Positions 9,910 to 19,719 of a stretch of DNA of 22,547 bases are shown piece by piece; position 1 is the stretch's first letter, and each line of letters starts with the position of its first letter. A model generated the notes under the pieces. The model made no database searches. It was not told the DNA's origin and was given only the letters and a program-made list of their open reading frames with translations. A program made the position numbers and the translations under genes. Location of the stretch: NCBI GenBank assembly GCA_000969725.1, contig JXSR01S005524.1; one strand, written 5' to 3'. This DNA comes from Ophiothrix spiculata (Eukaryota; Echinodermata; Ophiuroidea; Amphilepidida; Ophiotrichidae).

Positions 9910-10848
9910 CTTTTCTTAATTAAGTTCCTTCAGCTAAACTCCACCGAAGATGGGACACTATTCTAATTGGCAACCGGAATCTATCAATAGCTTTTTTATG
10001 GGTGTATTCTGTTGCATTATATATCACTTGTAGTCAATTCTGTAGGTATGATTGGATGGGAAAGAAGTTATTACCTCAACGTAAGATGGCACTAATGCCT
10101 CTTAGGTTTCAGTCGATTGCTAAAGCTTTATTGCTCAATATCAGAGCAGATACAGGGCCATTTCAATGCATTTTATGTTTATTTGCAACTCCCTACACTA
10201 CTTTTCTATTTCAAAATTCTCTCCTTGGAAATCTGCAAGTTAAAAATGGTTTCCATCTAGTCGCAGTTGACTTGCTTATTTATAGAAGTATGTTTAGTAC
10301 GTGGCTATCCACTAAAATTCAATTGCCTGAATGCGACCATGACTCAATTTCTAGATGAATTAACATTCTTAATCTTTAACAAATAAAATCTCAACTATTC
10401 CAGATTCACTTATACCCATTTTTAACAATTGTTTTTTAATAGAATTTTTAGTATAATTGCTTTTGCTAAAGCAGATTTCAAGTTGTTTTTGATTGACTGA
10501 CTAAAACATAAGTTGATAAATTTCACACTTGATAAATGTTGCGGTTTATTATTAATTCAATTCTTGCATGTAGGTTTTACAAGTATTATAAATCTTTATT
10601 AAATCAACACTTATAATGTTATATCTTCAATGATATTGAAAATGAAGTTTAAATTATTTAAAAAACTTACTGATAGGGATAATGTATTCAAGAGAAGTTG
10701 ATAACAAAATTAACAAATCTATCTTGATGGGGGAGAGCAAGACAAGTAAAATGAAAGACTTGAAAGTTATGCAAAACATCACAGTTGAGATCAAGGAATA
10801 TATGAAGGGAAATCGGTTTTCATTTTGACTGCTGTGGAAACTATGGGA
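9910..10848. other. Non-coding stretch with one unrecognised frame
   Basis: AT-rich sequence. A 118-codon frame at 10002-10358 starts MYSVALYITCSQFC and ends CDHDSISR. It has no signal peptide, domain or repeat that I recognise, and upstream promoter or splice context is not evident. I treat it as chance, with a small possibility of a degraded coding remnant. Confidence 0.4.
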
Positions 10849-10890
10849 CAGTGGCGCCCCACAGGGGGGCAATTGGTCCCCCTAAGAGAT
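10849..10890 (+). mobile_element. Solitary hAT-like terminus
   Basis: The sequence cagtggcgccccacaggggg continues gcaattggtccccc. The CAGTGGCG start followed by a G-run/C-run hairpin is typical of 5' ends of many animal hAT elements. The matching ...cgccactg end was not found within the next kilobases, so this is an end fragment or a badly decayed copy. The extent of the element is unknown. Confidence 0.45.
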
Positions 10891-11085
10891 TTCCAGAAAA
10901 AATAAAAGGACAGAAGAAAATTAAAGGGGATAAATCAAAAGCAAAAGAAAAGAGGGGACCAGAAAAAAATTGGTAGAAATGTTTTTAAAAAATCAAGTTT
11001 ATGATTCGTCTGTGCACTAGAGAGACTTTTTTTTTTGCTTGTCAAAACATTTTGGGTGTTTACACCCTAAAATGAAGTACTTAGA

Positions 11086-12194
11086 AGTAAATTTGGGATC
11101 GGGACCCGGGAATTCGAGTCCCGCCCGTGAGAGTCGGGACTCGGGAACAAAAAAATGTTCCCGATTCCCGAAAGTGGTACCAATTTAAAAGTACCAACTT
11201 TTCATTTTCGTAGTAGGTGTAATTGAACTTACAATTTACGTATGCAAGCTTGTAGTAATCCATTTTAATGTATTTCCAATGATCCGAAAGTAGTTTTGTA
11301 CCGGTACACGAACGCAAGATTCGTGTTCCGTAAGAAATATGCGGTAGACGAAAATACGAAACAAACGAAAGCTGTCCGATAAAATGTCATTTTATCAACA
11401 AAACAATTACGCTTCGATCTCGAAAACTGAACCTGTTTTGTTTATATTAGTATTATCACTAGATGGCGATGTTCTTATTTTCATAAACTACTAACTATCA
11501 CACTTACACATGCGCGTTTCATAACAAGATCAAATCACCGAGTCACGCGATCTTTTCCCACCGGTACTAGTAGCATTGCATTGGAGCAACGTAAAACTGG
11601 GTACCGCTAAAATTGCGCCGTTTACTTCCGGGTTTTATTTGCGTAAATAACATGAAAAAAGCAACACTTGATCTTGATTTTATTGCAATAATCTTTACTT
11701 TTCCTTCATTTTATAATATTTTTGGTTGCAACAATGTATTAGTAAAAGTTTTGGTCTATAACAGTTCGAATTATAGTAATGCAGTAACAAATTCTCCATG
11801 TAAAGATTGAACTGTGTACACGAAACACGACCAACAAGCTTAGCTAGTGGACAAAAAGAACACAGCGCAACATCGAGCTAAGTCCGAGTTCGACACACGA
11901 ATTTCACATTGAAAATAATAAAACTAAAGGACATCGTCATTATTTTAAAAACATTTCTTACGGACTAGTGGTTTGGTAAGTCTGAAAATCTGTATCAAAT
12001 TGTCAAAAAATGACAGCATTACAAGTTGCCATATTCGACAGTCTAACACACATGACATAGTACATGCAATGAAACACAGATTTTGCGTACGTGAACGGCA
12101 CTCTCATATTTCGGGATTATTTTCGGGAATCCCGAGTCCCGCCCGAAAAACCAACTCGAGTCTCGGGAGCAATAATTCCCGAAACTCCCACCCT
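11086..12194. mobile_element. 1.1-kb non-autonomous hAT-like transposon
   Basis: The element is flanked by a perfect 8-bp duplication, TACTTAGA, at 11078-11085 and 12195-12202. Eight bases is the hallmark length for hAT transposases. Both ends are dense in gagtcccgcccg, gggactcggga and related motifs in both orientations, as expected for subterminal transposase-binding repeats; the outermost ends are only weakly inverted (agtaaatttgggatcggg against aagggtgggagtttcggg). The interior is richer in CpG than its surroundings. The longest frames (11081-11317 minus, 11613-11810 plus, 11973-12302 plus) show no transposase features, so it would depend on a helper in trans. Confidence 0.85.
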
Positions 12195-12202
12195 TACTTA
12201 GA

Positions 12203-12540
12203 AGGTCTATTTTTAATTCCAAAAGAAAGCTGTGGGAAAAATCTCACAAGGCATTGCCAAATTCAATTCCATCATTTAAATTCTGGTTGCCATTTCAATT
12301 AAAAAAAAAACCTCCTTACCAAATTCCTTGCTTTCTAAAACTCATCATTTAATGGATTTTTCTTGCATACTTAGTTTGCTGTTGCTCTTATTTGACTGAT
12401 CTGAGTTAAAACAAGTAGGTTTCTAGCACTTATAGATAAGAACTCTTCTATTTTATTACCCTAAAAAGCGAGTTAAATTTTTCACTTTTTCATAATTTTT
12501 TGTGTTACGTGCAAAATTTTGCCCACATTTTCTATTATTT
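12203..12540. other. Non-coding stretch, nothing recognised
   Basis: AT-rich spacer between two transposable elements, with a poly-A run at about 12300. No exon, RNA gene or inverted repeat was seen. Confidence 0.5.
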
Positions 12541-12797
12541 AATCTTCTGCAAAACTGTCGGGACACTTAATGTGATATTAAGCACTCGCCTCGCTCCCCT
12601 CAATGTTGAGTATCTTAAAAAAACATGTACACAACATTGATTTAAGAGGGGCGGGAGGAGGGGTTTTAAAAGTTTTGCAAACCATAGCATCTGAAGTTTT
12701 CTATAAGATCACACATGCAATTTTACACAAATAAGACAATTTTTTCATTGTCATTGTGTATATTGTATAAGTGTCCCGAGGAGTTTTGCAGAAGATT
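12541..12797. mobile_element. MITE-like element with 30-bp terminal inverted repeats
   Basis: The left end aatcttctgcaaaactgtcg continues ggacactta; the right end taagtgtcccgaggagtttt continues gcagaagatt. They match as reverse complements with two mismatches. A second, inner inverted repeat (cctcgctcccctcaatgttg against caacattg...ggggcgggagg) lies at about 12587-12664. No coding capacity and no clear target duplication. Confidence 0.8.
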
Positions 12798-12799
12798 CT

Positions 12800-12888
12800 T
12801 CTTGCTCAATAACTAAACATGCTTGTAACTGGTATGTGTTAAAACCCTGAATAAAGATTGTTTTACTACTACTACTACTACTACTACA
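12800..12888 (+). mobile_element. 3' tail of a LINE-like element with (ACT)n
   Basis: The segment contains aataaagattgttttact and ends in about eight ACT units. A polyadenylation-type signal followed by a trinucleotide tail suggests the 3' end of a non-LTR element; a simple microsatellite is the alternative. Confidence 0.4.
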
Positions 12889-13615
12889 CAAAGCTAAAAT
12901 GGCAACTGTACTTCTTCATTTGCCAACACATGTCAGGTTAGTTTGCATAAGACAACTACTATACCTGTTAGTAGAAAGCTTTACATTTCACCAACTTTTA
13001 CAAATAATTTGTATGTGCTGACACAAACTCTGAGCAAGTGCTGACAGTTTGCAAGAGCTGTGCATGCAGTCTGAATGTGCCATCAGAAGTCTGCACTTAT
13101 TAGATCTATATAAAGGTGGATGCAGTTGCTTACATTTTGCTGACAGAGAGAGAGAGACTTTTGCATAATGCCGAAATAAGCTGTTCTCTTTCATTTCATT
13201 CTCTTCTTTTCCTTCAGTTGTTCTTTCTTTTCCCTTTTTTCCCTACTCTTTCCCCTTTCCTTTTTTTGTTTCCCTTTTTGCAGACAGCAGCACAATTTGG
13301 CTGACAGAGCAAATGAATAGGGGGTGTCACATCCTCCCCCCCCCCTTTGGGGACGCCCTTGACCTTAGGTAGTAGTGAGTGCATCAACAGTGTGATGACA
13401 ATCTGGTTGTGGACTTGCCAATTTTCCCCCGACCTTCTTGTTTCTCTCAACATCTAATATTGTGAACAACACAAATGGGGCACCATTAAAAAGGATAGTT
13501 CTTCCAATATTTCATTAAGGGAAGCAGGGATATTAAGTATCAGGTTTGATCCTTAAACTATGATCAAGAAGTTTGCTTAAACTTTGCCTCCCATCTTGTA
13601 TTTAGCCTATAGGAA
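12889..13615. other. Intronic or intergenic stretch with a long pyrimidine tract
   Basis: No gene is supported here. It holds a (GA)n run near 13146, a pyrimidine-rich tract at about 13190-13280 ending ccctttttgcag, and a poly-C run near 13335. Frames at 12988-13194, 13116-13304 and 13214-13453 are low-complexity chance frames. Confidence 0.5.
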
Positions 13616-13901
13616 AGGCCTAAAAAATAATTGTTTGATTGGCATAACATAGAAAAAAATAGGGTAGGTAGGTAGGATTTTTTTTTAAATTTTATTTTTT
13701 AAGTCAATGTTTCACATACAATTTTACATATTTGTAATTTTGAATGTCCTGCAAGCCATATCTCGGGGCCCCAAGAATTGATTCCCAATAAATTTGGGAT
13801 TTGGAGGTTTTTTACCATGCTCAAAAAAATACAAATATTTAGGGTCGGTGGTAAAAATAGGGTCGGTCGGGTTACGCCAATCAAACATTTTTTTTAGGCC
13901 T
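13616..13901. mobile_element. MITE-like element with ~50-bp terminal inverted repeats
   Basis: The left end aggcctaaaaaataattgtt continues tgattggcataac. The right end gttacgccaatcaaacattt continues into ttttaggcct and is its reverse complement with few differences. The ends carry gggtaggtaggtagg and gggtcggtcggg. Two minus-strand frames (13699-13884, 13724-13921) lie inside and are not genes. It sits about 190 bases upstream of the coiled-coil exon. Confidence 0.85.
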
Positions 13902-14089
13902 AACCCATCAAATATAATCATTAATATGAATTTTATCCATGTCCATTAATTGGATAAACCTTTTTTCAGAATTTTATAATCCAGAGATTGACTTTTTATC
14001 TCACGAAATGTTACCCCTTGAGAAATATTATCCACTTTTAATCTATATGTATAACATATATTGAAAATATTATGTTTTCTTCCATCCAG

Positions 14090-14252
14090 AACGGAGCTGA
14101 AGAATTACCAACAAGCATTATCGCAAGCCGAATTAGAATGCCGCATGGCTGATCAGCGATCGCAGAAGATGGAAACCAAGATGACGATGCAGGAACAGGA
14201 ACTCCAGGATGCAAAATCACAAATGGCATCGCTTCAGGCACGCTTGAATAAG
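14090..14252 (+). CDS. Internal exon of a coiled-coil protein gene
   Basis: This is an internal exon of 163 bases. It is preceded by a pyrimidine-rich acceptor (ttttcttccatccag) and followed by a donor (AAG|gtgtgt). The first base completes a codon begun in an upstream exon outside what I can identify, so the incoming intron is phase 2. The remaining 54 codons are open and end exactly at a codon boundary, so the outgoing intron is phase 0. The peptide begins TELKNYQQALSQAELECRM and ends SLQARLNK. It is rich in Gln, Glu, Lys and Met, has no Pro or Gly, and places Leu, Met and Ala with roughly heptad spacing, which indicates a coiled coil. Codon composition is clearly more GC-rich than the flanking intron. 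Known families with similar low-complexity rods include kinectin/p180, golgins and centrosomal rods. I cannot choose among them, and no catalytic motif is present. The exon call is strong; the identity is open. Confidence 0.85.
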
Positions 14253-14840
14253 GTGTGTATCTCTAATAGATTAGATTACCGAGTGTTTTGGCACTGCTTA
14301 GAATATAGCCACTGAATTATAGCGGACTTAGATGGTTTTTCAAATCAATACGGCCAGACGGGTATATCTTATATAGATTGGGTTTCTTTATGTCTGGTCA
14401 CTACTCAAGAAAATTGAGATCAAAATTATTTGTGGTCTAGATATTTATTTATTTTATTTTTATGTTTAAGTCGGTTACAAATGGACTTTTTTTATCCATG
14501 TTCCAAAAAAGTTTGTGGATTTGAATTGGATTAGTGAATGCCTAAGGATGTTGTTACTCCAGATATTTTGGAAATGATAATATAATCAATATTGCTGGAT
14601 ATAGTGTTTTTACAAATGGACTAGAACGGAAGCTTTACAGGCTTAATCGCATATATCATTGCTAGTCTGTATTTTTCCTTCATTTAGAATATTCTATACC
14701 AGTATTGGTTCAACAAGTATTGGCTTTCAAATATAATATATTAAAGCTGTCGATGTTGGGTTAACTTTCAAAATGTTTAACCCAATTTCACTTAGATCGG
14801 TCAACAAATTAACTGGAGGCTTTCATGATCAAGTCAACTC
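14253..14840. other. Intronic stretch, nothing recognised
   Basis: AT-rich start of the large intron. No additional exon, RNA gene or clear repeat structure is visible. Confidence 0.5.
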
Positions 14841-15305
14841 CACTGTTGTTTGAACCCTATAGAAATGGGGACATTTTATATGGTTATGTCAAAAAAAATG
14901 GCGCTATTCATAAAAATTAATTTCAAGATGTAGAAGGGATATTTTGTTATGTACAACCAAAATTAGATGTGCAAATGAAACTTCTGACGTCAAGAACGGT
15001 TTGCTCATCATTTTCAACCAAAATTTTCACAAATCAAAAGCATAATCGATAATCAAGGATAATCAATAATTTGAAATATGTATAGCGCCCTCTTTTTTGG
15101 CACAAATCTGAATTCACTTAAAATACCAAAAAATTAGGCTTTAAAGTATCTAAATTGCAACCAAAGTGAATTCAACTTTGAGAATAGGTTAAAAACGTTA
15201 TTTTGCAATACATCACAGTTATTTGTACAACTTTTTCAACTTTTTGTGAAGTAAATTTTGAAATTTTGTTACAAAATGAATAAATGTCCGCTTCAAACAA
15301 CAGTG
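14841..15305. mobile_element. MITE with perfect 14-bp terminal inverted repeats
   Basis: CACTGTTGTTTGAA (14841-14854) is matched exactly by TTCAAACAACAGTG (15292-15305). The flanking bases are ACTC on both sides (14837-14840, 15306-15309), a possible 4-bp target duplication. The next bases also pair loosely (gacatttta against ataaatgtc). The interior of about 435 bases is non-coding. The superfamily is not assigned. Confidence 0.8.
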
Positions 15306-16648
15306 ACTCATGATCTTAGTGTAATCATCCAGTGAACACATTGAACATACTGTAAAATTATTATTTCAAGGGGATATGTATGATTTAGGTATGACAGACT
15401 TTTGCAATAGACACAAATGCACTGTGTTTTCTTTTCTTTCCCCCTTTTTTTAAACATTTTAAGATTTGCATATATCACTCATTTACCTCGCAAAGCACAA
15501 TACAAATACTAAGTTCTACTATTGCAAGACTATATCACCATCTAGTTATTGAGAATTCCTACAATAGAAAGAAAAGTCTGCAAGCCCCTAATTACCAGTC
15601 ATCTTCAGAAAAATGTATCACCAACACTATATATAGTAATGTACACAAACAATTTAGATAACAAAGTTTATAAAAAACTGAAACAAGGCAGAGAGTGTGC
15701 ATATCATTTATTTCTGCATCTGGCTCATTTACCTTCACATTTTGCTGTTATATACAGAGTACGGAATCTTATCAAGCATCAAAGTGCTTCACAATAAACG
15801 CAAAGGCCCTAGAAGCGATACAAATACAATGTTAGCAAAATAAATAGAGTTGTTTGAAACCTACTTGATGGCACAAGGGTACTTAGGGACCCATTTATAT
15901 CACGCTATATAAAAATGAATATATAACGATATACTTCTTGAATCACTTGTGTTCTATTTTGCTTGAAGTATTAAATCTAGATATTAGGTTGAGTCAAGTA
16001 TTTTAATGGTATCAGTCACATAATATTGTTTAAAAAATATGCTGTGGTTATTTTGATTTCCCTTGTCTGGGGATGACATGGTTTCTTTTGACAGCTATTT
16101 TTAAGATGATTTTTATACTGATTCAGGTACTGCCTGAAAGGAGTATTCTCCAATTGCTTCAACTTTTTTTTTCAAGCTTTTTGAGATTTTGGCACTAAAA
16201 TATTGCAAATATTTTTCTCATAACCTATTTTTTCACAGCTGAGTTATTTTCTGGTTTGGAGATATTAATGAAAATTTGTCTAATTATGGTAACCATAATT
16301 GATTTTACACAGAACATATTGGCAGCTCTGTAATACAAAATTGGTCATAAAATCAAAAACAGTTTGACCGATTCAGCTGCAATTTGACTCTTAGACCTCT
16401 AGTGGACCTCTTTCAAATTAAAAGAAAAACTAAATTTTGAAAATTCAGATCATGCTCCTTTAAAGCTGACAATATTAAAAGAGAAATATTTACTGTCTAA
16501 AGTAATGACAGTTTTCTAGAAATTTAAAAATCATGCCATCAAAATGTTTTTTTCATAATCATGCTGCAATAGAAAAACATTTGATGTACTTTCCTATTTA
16601 TTTTAAACCAAGAATTTCAAAAAGTATGTTTTAAACAACTGTCAAAAA
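15306..16648. other. Intronic stretch, nothing recognised
   Basis: AT-rich intron. The 82-codon frame at 15549-15797 has no acceptor and donor pair and no recognisable motif. A near-palindrome aattatggtaaccataatt lies at about 16282-16300. Confidence 0.5.
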
Positions 16649-16702
16649 TAATGATATGATTAATTGTGTAATAATTAATGATATGATTAATTGTGTAATA
16701 AT
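16649..16702. repeat. Perfect 27-bp tandem duplication
   Basis: The 27-base unit beginning taatgatatgattaattg and ending taataat occurs twice in succession without a mismatch (16649-16675 and 16676-16702). The identity implies a recent duplication by slippage. Confidence 0.95.
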
Positions 16703-16799
16703 AAGCACTCTAAAACCTATTTGATATCTTGAAATGGTCTCTTGCAAGTCCTGAAACATTTGATCACACACAACTAGTAGATCCTCCTTAGGTTAATAT

Positions 16800-17000
16800 T
16801 TCATAACATCGGCAACTCACGACAAAATCTAGGTCATGCTGGATACTTCACTTTATTGGAGAGGGCTACAAAATCACTTGAAACCAGCACAATAGCCATG
16901 AATTATACTGAAGTAGTCCGTGTAAACTTGTCGAAGTCATTCAAGATGGAATTATACAGGCTTTATTCTTGTTCAAGTCTTGACAAATTAATTGATGAAG
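16800..17000. repeat. Dispersed repeat family, copy 1
   Basis: Shared landmarks in order are ttcataacat, aatctaggtcatgctg, ctttattgga...aaaatcacttg, catgaattatactgaagtag and tcaagatggaattatac. The same series occurs at 18836-18997 and at 19651-20570. The orientation is the same in all three. No coding capacity or terminal repeats are visible, so the class is unknown. Confidence 0.8.
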
Positions 17001-17290
17001 AAGTTGCTGGATGGACGTTGTTGCGCTGTTAAGATTGAAATATAACTTATGTTAGAAACATTAGTAAAGAAAATTAGTGAAAATTGATACTTGGTTTTTT
17101 ACTCAGTAATCAGGCCATGTATACTTGAAGTAATGGTAATTGGCGTAATAATATTGTCAAAGCTTAAAATAATACTCGTTGGTGTCTCAAAGTGAATGGC
17201 AGGCTGAATGGGTTTTTTTCTCTCAAACATACGTTAAAAACATGTCAGTACATTTGAAAGAAATTGGTGAAGATTAGTCATCCAGTTGAA

Positions 17291-17540
17291 TTTCAAATAA
17301 TATAAAGCTAAATCAAATACTGGAAATAAAGATTATAACTAAAGATGGCTATGTTGCATCTGGAACCTCCAGAAGTTTGTCAGGCCACTGATTGATCATG
17401 TGACAGGCGGTGAGGAAACTTCCTGATGACCTCATCCCATGCATGAGACAGTTGGTGGTGCAATCCTCCCTTTCTGTTCTGCTGTAAGTGCTATAATTTT
17501 CATTTCCAGTATTTGATTTATATTTATATTACATTTGAAA
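17291..17540. mobile_element. 250-bp element with ~45-bp terminal inverted repeats
   Basis: The left arm holds aaatcaaatactggaaataa and the right arm catttccagtatttgattta; similarity extends about 45 bases (tttcaaat...atataaa outward, attata inward). The middle is more GC-rich than the intron around it but has stops in the frame I followed and no exon borders. Confidence 0.75.
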
Positions 17541-18091
17541 GAAATAATGTGATGCATGAGATACTTTCAACCTTGAACATATTCTTTTCAAGTTTAAGTA
17601 TATCTCATTTCTGTCAATTTTTGTTTGCATCCCCCCCCCCCCCACAAAAAAAGGTTCTCTCTCTAGCATGTGCACAAAATCATCTTGTTTGTTTTTTGCA
17701 AATTTTTGCATATATATGACCTTCCAGCCTGTATGAGCAGTAAATGCCAGAAACTTCATTTTGCGCTACAGGTGAAAATACATGTCAAGGTCAATATTTG
17801 CCGAAATGTATTTTTTGACAGATTCAAAATCCTAGTGCTTACTACAAAACACCAGCAAAGTTTCATTTCAAGAAAATAATAGGAAATGTGAAATAAATTG
17901 GCATATTCTTTAAGACGATCAACAGAAACTATAGGGCTTACTTATCTTTGAACGCGTTTATCTCAGTTATACGTATTACTCGCTGACAACCTTTGACGGA
18001 CCATAACTTAACTTCTGGAAATCGTGTGAAGTTCATTAAGGTGTCATTTTAATCCTTAAAGCATGGTCTTTGCAAATAATTAAAAAAGTGA
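17541..18091. other. Intronic stretch with a poly-C run
   Basis: A run of about 13 C lies at 17632-17643. Three overlapping frames (17513-17719, 17529-17759 minus, 17670-17879) have no coding support. From about 17940 the sequence becomes richer in CpG (gaacgcgttt, tacgtattactcgctg) and holds aaggtgtcattttaa at 18038. Confidence 0.45.
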
Positions 18092-18362
18092 AAATGACAA
18101 GAGCTGGCATTTACTGCTGCTTTGGGCTGGACGGTCACATATTTGAATTAGACAATAATAACTGCACACCATCTTTTTTGAGGTCATTGTTTAAAATCAG
18201 CGGTGTTTGTTTTGGGCCGAGGTACTTTTCTGAGGGAGCTACGCTCCCGAAGAAAAGTACAGAGGCACAAAACAAACACCTCCGATTTTAAACAATGACT
18301 GAATTAAAAGATGGTGCAAAGTTATTATTGTTATTAATAACCGCTCTTTTGACATTTTTAAT
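18092..18362. mobile_element. Near-perfect palindrome (foldback element)
   Basis: The centre is GGGAGC-TAC-GCTCCC at 18234-18248. Outward, gtacttttctgag pairs with gaagaaaagtac, ggtgtttgtttt with aaaacaaacacc, cattgtttaaaatc with gattttaaacaatg, and acaataataac with gttattattgt. Looser pairing (gacaagagc against gctcttttgac) reaches about 18092 and 18362. The 73-codon frame at 18070-18291 runs through the palindrome and is not a gene. Confidence 0.85.
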
Positions 18363-18835
18363 GACTTTTGTGTATAATTTTATGAAGAAATACTTTATTA
18401 AACTTATTACTTACTTAAAGGTCTACTCATTCCTATAAGATAATTTCGATCAGTCCAGGCATGACGATCATTGTGTAATATGATAAACACTTTATGAGAA
18501 AACGCATGAAGCGCTAATGACATCGCATACGCGGGTCATTATAATATGTCATTGTTATCTGATAATGACTGCGCAGTTGTTTCGCGTAAAAGTAGAAATA
18601 ATCTTATTAGATTGGATAGCGCTATTACGCAGGTTATTAATTTATATTGATAATGAGATACAATATAAAAGCATGACAGATAATTGTTAAAAGTTTATCT
18701 AAAGAATATCTCAAAAACTGGTTTCTAAAAACTTTTAACATGCAATCAATTGAAAGTTGACATGTCTGAAAATCTTAAATTGGTTTACAATTCTCTTGGC
18801 TGCAAACTTAAGTGGATTTTGACCAAATAAAATCT
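18363..18835. other. Intronic stretch with a CpG-containing pocket
   Basis: No gene. About 18500-18620 contains unusually many CG dinucleotides for this window (cgcatacgcggg, tgcgcag, ttcgcgtaaa). A small hairpin (tgttaaaagttt against aaacttttaaca) spans 18685-18740. Confidence 0.5.
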
Positions 18836-18997
18836 TTCATAACATTAGAAACTCCTTGACTAAATCTGGGTCATGCTGACTACTTTTTTTGCACTTGCTT
18901 ATATTGAAGAGTGCTGCAAAGCACCTTTTAAAAAAATAACCCAGAATTATATTCAAGTAGTCTGCGTAAACTTGTCATAGTCAGTCAAGACGGAATT
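18836..18997. repeat. Dispersed repeat family, copy 2
   Basis: This copy follows the order of copy 1: ttcataacattag, aaatctgggtcatgctg, tattgaagagtgctgcaaa, gaattatattcaagtagtc, gtaaacttgtcatagtcag and tcaagacggaatta. It is the most altered in the middle (a poly-T and a poly-A insertion). Confidence 0.75.
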
Positions 18998-19650
18998 AAG
19001 CAATGGTTTAGTGCCATATCTCTTTCCTCTGAGTATCCAACTATGCCCAGGCAGGTCATGCTTGGTTAGAGGGGGTATAGATAAAGACATTATTCTCCCA
19101 CATTATAAACCTCTAAAATCCTCTTTATAAATGTGTCATTTTCCCGTTTGTATCGCTTAAGTTAAGTGCATTTACAAGTATAAACACTTCAAAGCTCTAC
19201 TTCCGCTATTGTGATTTAGAAATATCAAGATTCGATGAATGTGAATGCTGATTGGTTACTTGGCCTATGGATAAAATATTGTTTTTATCATCCATTTATT
19301 GTGATTTATTGAATTTATGAAAGCAATTTTGAGAAAATGAAGTTAAATTACCTTGCGTTTGGTAAGATTTTTTAATTTGTTGAGATTATTCTCAAAGACT
19401 GCCCATATTTTAGCAATAACCTGAAAAATATGAGTTACTCGCTCTTTCATCAAAATCCGCAAATTTTTACCATTGTCCGCATCGCGGGAGAACTATGTCT
19501 CTAGGCATAGATCACTGTGAGTGGAGTGGAGATGAGAGACCTGGGCTTTATTGCTGATAAAGTCTTTACAAATTGTTGGCTGTTTGAAGAATAAAATAGC
19601 TCTTATTGCTTAAATTTCTTGAATTAAGTTATGTAGTAAGATGAAGAAAT
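18998..19650. other. Intronic stretch, nothing recognised
   Basis: AT-rich intron between two copies of the dispersed repeat. No open segment with exon borders and no inverted repeat of note. Confidence 0.5.
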
Positions 19651-19719
19651 AGTAAATCTGATTATGCTGGCTGCTTTACTTTATTGAAGAGTGTTATAAA
19701 ATCACTTGGAACAAACATA

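Noticed and set aside
10002..10358. 118-codon plus-strand frame as a gene.
   Set aside because: No recognisable domain, no splice or promoter context, and a composition like the surrounding AT-rich DNA.
13284..13368. Possible exon with a strong pyrimidine tract, cag acceptor, and a gtagta donor whose phase would fit the exon at 14090.
   Set aside because: The encoded peptide would run through a poly-C stretch giving consecutive prolines and shows no coiled-coil character. The phase match has about a one-in-three chance of being accidental.
13724..13921. Minus-strand frames inside the element at 13616 as a small protein.
   Set aside because: They lie between and within the terminal inverted repeats of a non-autonomous element and have no transposase features.
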